6,492 nt of DNA from JBBQIY01 sp964618405. Lineage in GTDB: Bacteria; Verrucomicrobiota; Kiritimatiellia; RFP12; UBA3636. Below are positions 1 to 5,479 of this stretch, piece after piece. The DNA lies in NCBI GenBank assembly GCA_964618405.1, contig CAZUAY010000224.1, positions 1 to 6,492 on the forward strand, written 5' to 3'. The position numbers and the translations under genes were made by a program. Position 1 is the first letter of the stretch. Each line of letters opens with the position of its first letter. The notes under the pieces were generated by a model, which did no database searches, was not told the origin of the DNA, and saw nothing but the letters and a program-made list of their open reading frames with translations.

Positions 1-2
1 GT

Positions 3-2219
3 GTTTTAGCTCAGGACACCGCAGTCGATGAAACGATCGCGTCTATCCTTAATGATGTCGAAATGGAGCCTGTTGCTGTCGTTGCAGCAGAGCCTGCTGT
101 CGAGAATTCGACGGAGACCGTTTCCGATGTAGAGTCCGCTGCCGGTGAAGAAGCCCCCACCGTTGCTGACGCTACGGCTGAGACGGTGAACAAAGAAGCC
201 GTTGCCGATGAAGAAGCCCCCACCGTTGCTGACGCGAGGGCTGAGACGGTGAATGAGGATGTCGTTGCCGATGAAGAAGCCCCCACCGTTGCTGACGCTA
301 CGGCTGAAGTGGTGAATGAAGATGCTGTTGCCGAACCTGAAGTTGCGGCTCCTGTTGCTTTCGAAGGGGTTCAATCCGAACTTCCGATTCAAGTCGTCAA
401 CAACGGTCATGAACCCTCCATCCCAGATGCGGACGGAGTCGTGCGCGTCTCAATGGACTTTGAACAGTCCCTCTTGCCCGACGTCATCCGGGCCTTTCGT
501 GATGCATCAGGTGCCAATATCATCTCCGGCTGGACGAACACGACCCCTCACCTCGTCAGCGTGCGTCTTAACAACGTCGAGTGGCGTATGGGCCTGAGTG
601 CTATTGTGGCCTCCTACGGTCTCGAACTCAAAGAGGATCCCCGCGGATCTTCCATCTACGTCATACGAGAGAAGGTTACGGTTGAATCCGAGTTGCCTAT
701 GTTTACGGAGACCTTTGAGCTGAAACATGCGAGGGCCGATGCGATCTCTGCCATCTTCAAGAATACCTTAGGCCTCGTCGACCTCGCCTTCGAGGCGACG
801 AATAAGGCTGCACGGGCCGCTAGCGCAAATCGCTCCAAGTCGATCACCGCTGCATTCCCCTCCGCCAACATTGTTGTGGTCAAGGGCACCGAGGAAGAGC
901 TCGAGAGCTGCCGCGCCATTGTCGCGGCACTCGACGTGCCTACGCGTCAGGTTTATATTGAAGCTCGTTTTGTGAGGTTGAGCTCCTCTGCCAGCAAGAA
1001 GCTGGGTATGAAGTGGGATTCGCTGTCGAATTTTGGAGCGTCCATCTCTGGGGTGAAGGGTGGTCTACAGGTTGGCGACATGAAGATTAATTCGTTTGAT
1101 TACACTGCAACGGACGCTACAAGATCAAAAACTGTTTATCCGAACGGCTCCCAAAAAGAGTCGGCTTACGATGTCGTAAAAACAACGAGCACCTTGATTC
1201 CCGAAGGTATCGGTGGTGCTACGATNNNNNNNNNNAATACGGGTGAATTCGAATCGCGTGAAACCTCTGAACTTATGGGTGTTGTAGACGGTATTAATTA
1301 TACGACGGCTAAATACGATAAAGAATCGGGTATCACGACGTACGAACCCACCTATTGGAAAAAAGACTTTCAAGTTAATCTTCTTCCAGATGCTCTAGTG
1401 GCAGCCCCTGGTGCAGGCCGAACGGCAGAAAGTATGGGTTGGAAAAAAGCTTCTGGATTTGGCGGTCAACTTTCAGTAGATCAGTTTCGTCTAGCTATCA
1501 GCGCATTCGAGAAGATGGACGGCGCTCAAATTTTCTCGAATCCGAAGATCATCGTTGAGAACGAGACCAAGGCGAAGATCGACATGACGACCAAATACCC
1601 AAACATAAAAACCGACTATCAGGCAGCGACGCAGACCGGACAGCGCGATTCGATTTCCTCGTCTCTTGCCATTATCCCAGGAAAGAATGAGAGCTGGGTG
1701 GGCGAAGCCTTTTTTAGCTACGGTATTGCGTTGGAAGTTACGCCTCGCATTAGCCCTACGGGACTCATCACAGTTGAAATTATTCCTTCTATCAGCAGTC
1801 TTTTTGATACGCTGGCTGTTGGCGTCGAAGGCTCGGCCAACAGCTACCCGATCATTAAGGTTCAGCGTCTGGACACCACGTTTACGATGGGCGACGGCAA
1901 AACGGCGGTTATCGGCGGCTTGACTGAGACAACCGAAGGTAATGTTGATTCTGGAATTCCGCTATTACGCAAAATTCCGTGGATTGGGCCACGGCTCTTT
2001 GGCTGGAAATCGCGTCAGAAGGAACAGTATGAGATCATCGTCTTCGTGACAGTTGGAATTATTGATGGGATGACGATCGAGATGGATGTTGGCATGCCGA
2101 AGAATGCGATCATGGGTCGTGGGCTTGTCGATGGCTCACTCAAGGAGCCTGGCGATAGGACTGACGAAGAGATGTTCAATCTTGAACAGAAGCCTTCTAA
2201 GGGCTACCGTATTAAGTAG
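3..2219 (+). CDS. Secretin, outer-membrane channel of a type IV pilus (or type II secretion) system; 5' end missing
   Basis: The reading frame is open from position 3 to the TAG at 2217-2219 (738 residues in the window, counting four unknown ones), so the ATG at 63 is internal and the true start lies left of the window. The first residues, VLA followed by QDTAVDET, look like the end of a signal peptide with cleavage after VLA. Residues 4-145 are acidic, Ala/Val/Glu-rich and contain three 21-residue repeats. An STN/N0-like domain spans about 146-222 and a secretin N1-like domain about 237-312. The secretin core then runs from VPTRQVYIEARFV (about 312) through NPKIIVENETKAKI (513-526) to the secretin signature GIPLLRKIPWIGPRLFG (651-667). 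By family knowledge such proteins form a multimeric outer-membrane pore. The adjacent pilT favours a pilus role (PilQ-like, perhaps of the Amuc_1098 type), but a GspD role is not excluded. Residues about 360-500 are AT-rich at the DNA level and contain a 10-N assembly gap. Confidence 0.9.
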   Translation, partial: VLAQDTAVDETIASILNDVEMEPVAVVAAEPAVENSTETVSDVESAAGEEAPTVADATAETVNKEAVADEEAPTVADARAETVNEDVVADEEAPTVADATAEVVNEDAVAEPEVAAPVAFEGVQSELPIQVVNNGHEPSIPDADGVVRVSMDFEQSLLPDVIRAFRDASGANIISGWTNTTPHLVSVRLNNVEWRMGLSAIVASYGLELKEDPRGSSIYVIREKVTVESELPMFTETFELKHARADAISAIFKNTLGLVDLAFEATNKAARAASANRSKSITAAFPSANIVVVKGTEEELESCRAIVAALDVPTRQVYIEARFVRLSSSASKKLGMKWDSLSNFGASISGVKGGLQVGDMKINSFDYTATDATRSKTVYPNGSQKESAYDVVKTTSTLIPEGIGGATXXXXNTGEFESRETSELMGVVDGINYTTAKYDKESGITTYEPTYWKKDFQVNLLPDALVAAPGAGRTAESMGWKKASGFGGQLSVDQFRLAISAFEKMDGAQIFSNPKIIVENETKAKIDMTTKYPNIKTDYQAATQTGQRDSISSSLAIIPGKNESWVGEAFFSYGIALEVTPRISPTGLITVEIIPSISSLFDTLAVGVEGSANSYPIIKVQRLDTTFTMGDGKTAVIGGLTETTEGNVDSGIPLLRKIPWIGPRLFGWKSRQKEQYEIIVFVTVGIIDGMTIEMDVGMPKNAIMGRGLVDGSLKEPGDRTDEEMFNLEQKPSKGYRIK
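147..335 (+). repeat. Three tandem 63-bp in-frame repeats in the secretin N-terminus
   Basis: Three adjacent 63-bp units (147-209, 210-272, 273-335) each encode 21 residues of the pattern EEAPTVADA-(T/R)-AE-(T/V)-VN-x-x-x-VA-(D/E). They differ at only a few residues, so the duplication looks recent or homogenised. A degenerate fragment (ETVSDVESAAG) just before 147 may be an older partial copy. The unit length is a multiple of three, so copy-number change keeps the frame. The repeats lie in the linker between the signal peptide and the N0-like domain, which would be periplasmic. Confidence 0.93.
1226..1235. other. Assembly gap (10 Ns) inside the secretin gene
   Basis: Ten consecutive Ns interrupt the secretin frame. 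The frame is open on both sides and continues if the gap is taken as exactly 10 bases, but a round 10 is often a placeholder, so the real length and the encoded residues are unknown. The gap lies in the AT-rich variable part of the secretin core. Confidence 0.97.
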
Positions 2220-2220
2220 G

Positions 2221-2256
2221 AAAGTGGCTAGTGACCAGTGACCAGTGACGAGTGAC
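2221..2256. repeat. Inverted heptamer array (TGRCYAG-type units) after the secretin gene
   Basis: Starting 2 bp after the secretin stop codon, AAAG is followed by the heptamers TGGCTAG, TGACCAG, TGACCAG and TGACGAG, then a partial unit. Read on the minus strand these are CTAGCCA, CTGGTCA, CTGGTCA and CTCGTCA. This is the same word family as the direct heptamer arrays at 2311-2335 and 2397-2435, but in the opposite orientation. Confidence 0.88.
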
Positions 2257-2287
2257 TTGCTCCCGCTGTACTGGGGTGGATGCCTGA

Positions 2288-2309
2288 AGGTGTGGTCGGA
2301 CGGGTCGGA
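2288..2309. repeat. 22-bp block, copy A
   Basis: The block contains AGGTGTGGTCGGA followed by C and GGGTCGGA. It recurs at 2366-2387 with a single C/T difference. It opens a compound unit of block, CTAGCCA heptamers and ACGATT hexamers; this first unit covers 2288-2365 (78 bp). The word GGTCGGA occurs twice within the block itself. I do not recognise it as a known operator or riboswitch element. Confidence 0.88.
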
Positions 2310-2310
2310 A

Positions 2311-2335
2311 CTAGCCACTAGCCACTAGCCACTTT
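2311..2335. repeat. Direct heptamer array, three CTAGCCA units
   Basis: Three exact CTAGCCA units (2311-2331) end in CTTT at 2332-2335. This array is the right arm of the inverted repeat that starts at 2221. Confidence 0.9.
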
Positions 2336-2365
2336 ACGATTACGATTACGATTACGATTACGATT
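2336..2365. repeat. Hexamer array, five exact ACGATT units
   Basis: Five perfect ACGATT units fill 2336-2365 and end at the first base of the second 22-bp block. Read in another phase the word is TACGAT, which matches the bacterial -10 consensus TATAAT at four of six positions. Whether that matters is not known. Confidence 0.93.
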
Positions 2366-2387
2366 AGGTGTGGTCGGATGGGTCGGA
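2366..2387. repeat. 22-bp block, copy B
   Basis: This is the second copy of the block at 2288-2309, 78 bp downstream, with T in place of C at the variable position. It is followed by a short spacer (CAGATTCCA, 2388-2396), then by longer heptamer and hexamer arrays than those after copy A. Confidence 0.88.
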
Positions 2388-2396
2388 CAGATTCCA

Positions 2397-2435
2397 CTAA
2401 CCACTAGCCACTAGCCACTGGCCACTAGCCACTTT
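2397..2435. repeat. Direct heptamer array, five CTRRCCA units
   Basis: The units are CTAACCA, CTAGCCA, CTAGCCA, CTGGCCA and CTAGCCA, ending in CTTT. This mirrors the array at 2311-2335 with two extra units and A/G transitions. Differing unit numbers in otherwise parallel copies suggest slippage or unequal exchange. Confidence 0.9.
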
Positions 2436-2487
2436 ACGATTAGGATTACGATTAGGATTAGGATTAGGATTAGGATGACGATTAGGA
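2436..2487. repeat. Hexamer array, ASGATT units, running into the pilT ribosome-binding site
   Basis: Eight units follow one another: ACGATT, AGGATT, ACGATT, AGGATT three times, AGGATG and ACGATT. The array then ends in AGGAAA, which serves as the Shine-Dalgarno sequence of pilT. The C/G difference at the second position separates the pure ACGATT array upstream from this mixed one. Confidence 0.92.
2484..2487 (+). promoter_or_regulatory. Ribosome-binding site of pilT, formed by the last hexamer
   Basis: AGGA at 2484-2487 lies 6 nt before the ATG at 2494, good Shine-Dalgarno spacing, and supports this start codon. It coincides with the final AGG-type unit of the hexamer array. Five further AGGA words occur at 6-bp or 12-bp steps upstream (2442-2475), so the leader contains a ladder of SD-like sites. 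Confidence 0.75.
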
Positions 2488-2493
2488 AAAGAG

Positions 2494-3972
2494 ATGCCTA
2501 AAATAGACAGATATCTTCAGGCGCTCACAACTGGCTTCGGAAGCGACTTGCACATGAGCGCAGGCAGACCGCCCTACGTTCGCATTCATGGGGCGCTCTG
2601 CGTGATAGAAGGCGAACCGCCCTTTTCAAGTGAAGAGATTCTGTCGATTTTAAAAGAAATCATTCCGAGTCGAAATTATGAGCAGCTCATCGAGGAGTGG
2701 GATACGGACTGTGCCTACGCGATCCCCGGAACGGCGCGTTTCCGGGTCAATGGCTTCAAGGACATGCAAGGGTTCGGTTGCGTCCTCCGCGTCATCCCCG
2801 AGCGCATTCCAACGTTTGAGGACTTGGGCTTGCCATCCGTGCTCCGCGATTTTTGCTTTCTCTCGAAGGGGCTGGTGGTTGTCACGGGCCCGACCGGAAG
2901 CGGGAAATCGACGACGCTTGCGGCCATGATCGACTTCATCAACAAGCATCGTGAAGAGCACATCATCACCATCGAGGATCCTGTTGAGTTCGTGCACGCC
3001 CCGCATAAGTGTGTGATCAATCAACGCGAAGTCCATCGGGACACGACGAGTTTCGCGCGGGCGTTGCGTGCGGCGCTTCGTGAAGATCCCGATGTTATAC
3101 TCGTCGGAGAAATGCGCGATCTCGAGACGATGGAAATTGCGATCGAAACGGCAGAAACAGGACATCTTGTGTTTGCCACACTCCACACCAATACGGCTTC
3201 TACGGCTGTCGAGCGCATGATCGACAAGTTTCCAGAAGGACGACAGAATCAGATTCGTTCGATGCTTTCGGATGTGCTTAAAGGTGTTGTTGCCCAAACG
3301 CTCTGCAAACGTACGGATGGGAATGGTCGAGTCGCTGCCTTTGAAATCCTCGTCGTCAACACGCCGGTTGCTGCACTCATCCGTGAGGCCAAAACTCACA
3401 TGTTGCCTTCAGTCGTCCAGACTGGAAAAGCCCTTGGCATGCAGACTTTTGGCGATGAGCTGACGCGTCTGGCGTCCAAGGGAATCATCACGGCGGAAGA
3501 GGCCTATATCAAGGCCGTTGACAAGGCTGACGTTGAAACGAAGTTTAAATTGGCGGGTATTACTCTCGATTTTAAGAAGAAGGCGGAGGAGGAGGCCTAT
3601 CAACGTAGTCTGACCCTGGCGCGGGACCTCTTTGAGCAGACGAAGTCTTCCTATGAAGCCGATCCGAAGAATCATGAATATCAGATGACATTGGCTTGGC
3701 TCCTGTGTACGTCACCTTACCCCGAAATTCGCGATGGAAAGACCGCGCTTAAGCTGGCGGAGCGGGCGAGTGCCGCCCTTAGAGATCGAGATCCAGATTA
3801 TCTTATTGTGGTAGCCGCAGCATACGCCGAGCTGGGCAATTTCCGAAAAGCCATTGAGATTTCCAAACGAGCCGAGGCCCTTTATGTCAACAAGGGAGAT
3901 ATGATTAATGCGGCAAGTCTGAAGAGTCGAATTGTCCAGTTTGAAAAAGAACGCCCTTACCGTGACGAGTAA
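2494..3972 (+). CDS. pilT: PilT-type pilus retraction ATPase with a C-terminal TPR extension
   Basis: This 492-residue protein is a secretion-superfamily AAA-like ATPase of the PilT/PilU group, expected to work as a hexamer at the inner membrane and drive pilus disassembly. Visible motifs are Walker A GPTGSGKST (132-140), the Asp box IITIEDPVEF (157-166), Walker B VILVGEMRD (201-209) and the His box GHLVFATLHTN (223-233). A PilT-like C-terminal helix, VAALIRE (292-298), is followed by PSVVQTGKALGMQTF. No GspE-type tetracysteine zinc motif is seen, which favours PilT over PilB/GspE. PilT proteins usually end near residue 350-370. Here about 125 further residues (roughly 365-490) look like tetratricopeptide helices, for example AYAELGNFRKAIEISKRAEALY. 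The start is fixed by AGGA 6 nt upstream. The gene lies 274 bp after the secretin and is flanked on both sides by short-period repeats. All core motifs are intact, so it should be an active ATPase. The role of the TPR tail (partner binding) is inferred. Confidence 0.95.
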   Translation: MPKIDRYLQALTTGFGSDLHMSAGRPPYVRIHGALCVIEGEPPFSSEEILSILKEIIPSRNYEQLIEEWDTDCAYAIPGTARFRVNGFKDMQGFGCVLRVIPERIPTFEDLGLPSVLRDFCFLSKGLVVVTGPTGSGKSTTLAAMIDFINKHREEHIITIEDPVEFVHAPHKCVINQREVHRDTTSFARALRAALREDPDVILVGEMRDLETMEIAIETAETGHLVFATLHTNTASTAVERMIDKFPEGRQNQIRSMLSDVLKGVVAQTLCKRTDGNGRVAAFEILVVNTPVAALIREAKTHMLPSVVQTGKALGMQTFGDELTRLASKGIITAEEAYIKAVDKADVETKFKLAGITLDFKKKAEEEAYQRSLTLARDLFEQTKSSYEADPKNHEYQMTLAWLLCTSPYPEIRDGKTALKLAERASAALRDRDPDYLIVVAAAYAELGNFRKAIEISKRAEALYVNKGDMINAASLKSRIVQFEKERPYRDE

Positions 3973-3990
3973 TTTATTAGTCGCCGAGGG

Positions 3991-4081
3991 CGAATTACGA
4001 ATTACGAATTACGAATTACGAATTACGAATTATGAATTATGAGCTATGAATTACGAATTACGAATTATGAATTACGAATTA
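3991..4081. repeat. Thirteen tandem heptamers, CGAATTA type, downstream of pilT
   Basis: Ninety-one bases split exactly into 13 heptamers: nine CGAATTA, three TGAATTA and one TGAGCTA. Variation is entirely by transitions. The array starts 18 bp after the pilT stop codon and ends 63 bp before the next start codon. Because 7 is not a multiple of 3, the pure unit reads as the same heptapeptide (ELRITNY) in all three plus frames, but the TGA variants break it, so it is not coding. The word differs from the upstream hexamer (CGATTA phase) by one added A. Confidence 0.96.
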
Positions 4082-4144
4082 CGGAGTCCTGATAAGACGA
4101 TGGCCGATGGTCTATAGTCATTCTTTTTTGCTACAAACAACACT

Positions 4145-5011
4145 ATGCCCGAAATAGATCCTAAACTGATTGAAGCGATTGGCTTCTTCGAAAAAATGCT
4201 TCAGACGATGCCGGATGACCGGACCGGGCTGGAGTTTCTTGCCGTTGCGTACGAGCAAACGGGCGATGTCGAGAAACAAATTTCGATTCTCATCAAGCTT
4301 TCTGAAGCACTCCTCAAGGAGGGTGATTTGGAGCATGCCGCTATGATTGCGGAGAAGCTCAAATCCTTTAAAGGCAACGTTCAGGCGATGTCGGCTGCTC
4401 GCGTTGCCGAGATGATTATCGCCAAGGGGAAGATTGGCCCTTCGCAGCGTACAGGGTCGGATGGGAATCCCCTGTTCTTTGAGACCGAGCAAGACGTCAG
4501 TTCCACGACCATTCAGCTTGATATGCAGCAAGCGGGCGTGCAGTCGTGGTCGAGCGAAGCGGCGAAGGCGGAAATTGAAATTGTTTGGAGATGGAAGGAT
4601 AGTGGCATTCTCCCCAAAGAGATCTGTATGAGCCTTTTGCATGTGTTTATGGATCATCCTCTTACGGATATTCCCATCCTTATATCGGCATTGGGGCTAC
4701 TTGAGGAGCAACATCCTGAGTATACGGCGACGGCGTTGGAGGACATGCAAAAGACGAGTAATTTTCCACCGATTCCGCTAGAACTCTTCGAGATTCCTGT
4801 TGAAGTGCTCACGACACTACCCATCGAATTCATGAAGGTTAAAGGGGTCATCCCCTTTGCTGAGATTTCTGGTGAATTACTGGTGGGGCTAATGAATTCG
4901 GTGAATGAAGGGCTTCACAGTGAAATCGAAAAACTCACGGGGAAGGTTTGCCACTTCTATCTCATCCATCCATCAGCCTGGTTCGCAGTTTCAACGCGGA
5001 TGTTTGAGTAG
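4145..5011 (+). CDS. TPR protein with C-terminal GspE N-terminal/MshEN-like domain
   Basis: This 288-residue soluble protein has no signal peptide or membrane segment. Residues about 8-75 form helical TPR-like repeats (GFFEKMLQTMPDD, then LEFLAVAYEQTGDVEKQI, then KEGDLEHAAMIAEKL). Residues 95-140 are a polar linker. Residues about 140-205 are helical and unassigned. Residues about 209-288 resemble the domain that precedes the ATPase in GspE/PilB/MshE: PIPLELFEIPVEVLTTLP, IPFAEISGELLVGLMNSVN and a HxEIEKLTGK-like helix. In MshE that domain binds cyclic di-GMP. Here no ATPase follows and only one half-domain is evident, so ligand binding is uncertain. ATG 4145 is the first in-frame ATG after a stop at 4115-4117, but no Shine-Dalgarno sequence is seen before it. 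A TATAGT at 4113-4118 could be a -10 element, without a good -35. The position after pilT suggests a motor adaptor or regulator; this is inferred. The 3' end overlaps the convergent gene by 21 bp. Confidence 0.85.
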   Translation: MPEIDPKLIEAIGFFEKMLQTMPDDRTGLEFLAVAYEQTGDVEKQISILIKLSEALLKEGDLEHAAMIAEKLKSFKGNVQAMSAARVAEMIIAKGKIGPSQRTGSDGNPLFFETEQDVSSTTIQLDMQQAGVQSWSSEAAKAEIEIVWRWKDSGILPKEICMSLLHVFMDHPLTDIPILISALGLLEEQHPEYTATALEDMQKTSNFPPIPLELFEIPVEVLTTLPIEFMKVKGVIPFAEISGELLVGLMNSVNEGLHSEIEKLTGKVCHFYLIHPSAWFAVSTRMFE

Positions 5012-5473
5012 AACGATACTTTCCCCCTCAAGAGCGAGGAGCTCCTTTTTCATGGGTAGACCCTCACGGAAACCGCCGAGGCCGTTGGTCGCAACGACAC
5101 GGTGGCAGGGTACGAACAGTGCCAAGGGATTACGACTGCAAGCCATACCGACTGCTCGCGCAGCGCCAGGATGCCCGATGCGGGTTGCGATTTCCCCGTA
5201 CGTCGCCGTCTGGCCATAAGGGATGTCGACCAGGGCTTGCCAGGCGGACATCATGAAGGGTGTGCCGACGGGTTTTATCGGAATTGTGAACGTACGACGA
5301 GTCCCTTTAAAGTATTCGTCCAGTTCTTGAAAAGCCTTTTCGATCAGCGGCGTGGCAGTGTCCTCACTTTGCCCCGTGATTTCAGAGGGTAACCAAAGGC
5401 GAACAATGGCGCCATTCGCCTCGGTGAGACCGATCTTGCCAAATTTAGTTTTACGAACAATGTTTATTTTCAT
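4991..5473 (-). CDS. ogt: Methylated-DNA--protein-cysteine S-methyltransferase
   Basis: This 160-residue protein is a complete Ogt/AGT-type suicide repair enzyme, which moves the alkyl group from O6-alkylguanine (and O4-alkylthymine) to its own cysteine. The active-site motif PCHRVV is at 122-127, with C123 as the acceptor. The helix-turn-helix part is at about 86-110 (YGQTATYGEIATRIG, then the ARAVG arginine-finger motif with R106). The hinge asparagine is in SRNP (N115). The sequence GLGGFREGLPMKKELLALEG closes the fold. The N-terminal about 70 residues are the poorly conserved domain usual for the family, and total length is normal. No Ada-type regulatory domain is present. The start lies 6 bp after the stop of the upstream phosphatase gene, suggesting one transcript. 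No clear Shine-Dalgarno sequence is visible before the ATG. The last 21 bp overlap the end of the convergent TPR/MshEN-like gene. Confidence 0.95.
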   Translation of the reverse strand: MKINIVRKTKFGKIGLTEANGAIVRLWLPSEITGQSEDTATPLIEKAFQELDEYFKGTRRTFTIPIKPVGTPFMMSAWQALVDIPYGQTATYGEIATRIGHPGAARAVGMACSRNPLALFVPCHRVVATNGLGGFREGLPMKKELLALEGESIVLLKHPR

Positions 5474-5479
5474 AATGGT

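Larger units (their letters stand above)
2221..2335. other. Long imperfect inverted repeat, possible hairpin after the secretin gene
   Basis: AAAGTGGCTAGTG at 2221-2233 is the exact reverse complement of CACTAGCCACTTT at 2323-2335. Extending inward, 2221-2246 and 2310-2335 pair at 22 of 26 positions around a loop of about 63 nt. In RNA this could fold after the secretin stop codon and act as a transcript-end or RNA-protecting structure. No U-tract follows, so it is not a canonical intrinsic terminator. The same right arm recurs at 2423-2435, which gives an alternative pairing partner. Confidence 0.6.

Noticed and set aside
63..65. ATG at 63 as the secretin start
   Set aside because: The frame is open to the left edge and the preceding residues look like the end of a signal peptide (VLA then QD), so this ATG is internal.
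6..410. A repetitive minus-strand frame opposite the secretin N-terminus
   Set aside because: Its repeats (VSNGGGFF type) are only the mirror of the 63-bp repeats in the secretin gene.
2136..2318. A 60-codon minus-strand frame reading through the heptamers (SLVTGHWSLAT)
   Set aside because: The peptide comes directly from heptamer repeats and overlaps the end of the secretin gene; no domain or ribosome-binding site supports it.
2220..2487. A CRISPR array in the repeat-filled gap
   Set aside because: The units are 6-7 bp and contiguous, with no 25-40 bp repeats separated by unique spacers and no cas genes.
2436..2487. Telomere-like TTAGGA repeats
   Set aside because: The array is short, internal, mixed with ACGATT units and flanked by genes on both sides, so a chromosome end is not indicated.
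2650..3399. A 249-codon open frame antisense to pilT
   Set aside because: It lies wholly within the well-supported pilT gene, has no recognisable domain, and is expected from the codon bias of the sense strand.
3991..4081. Coding potential of the CGAATTA array
   Set aside because: The pure unit is open in all plus frames, but the TGAATTA and TGAGCTA variants introduce stops, and no start or ribosome-binding site precedes it.
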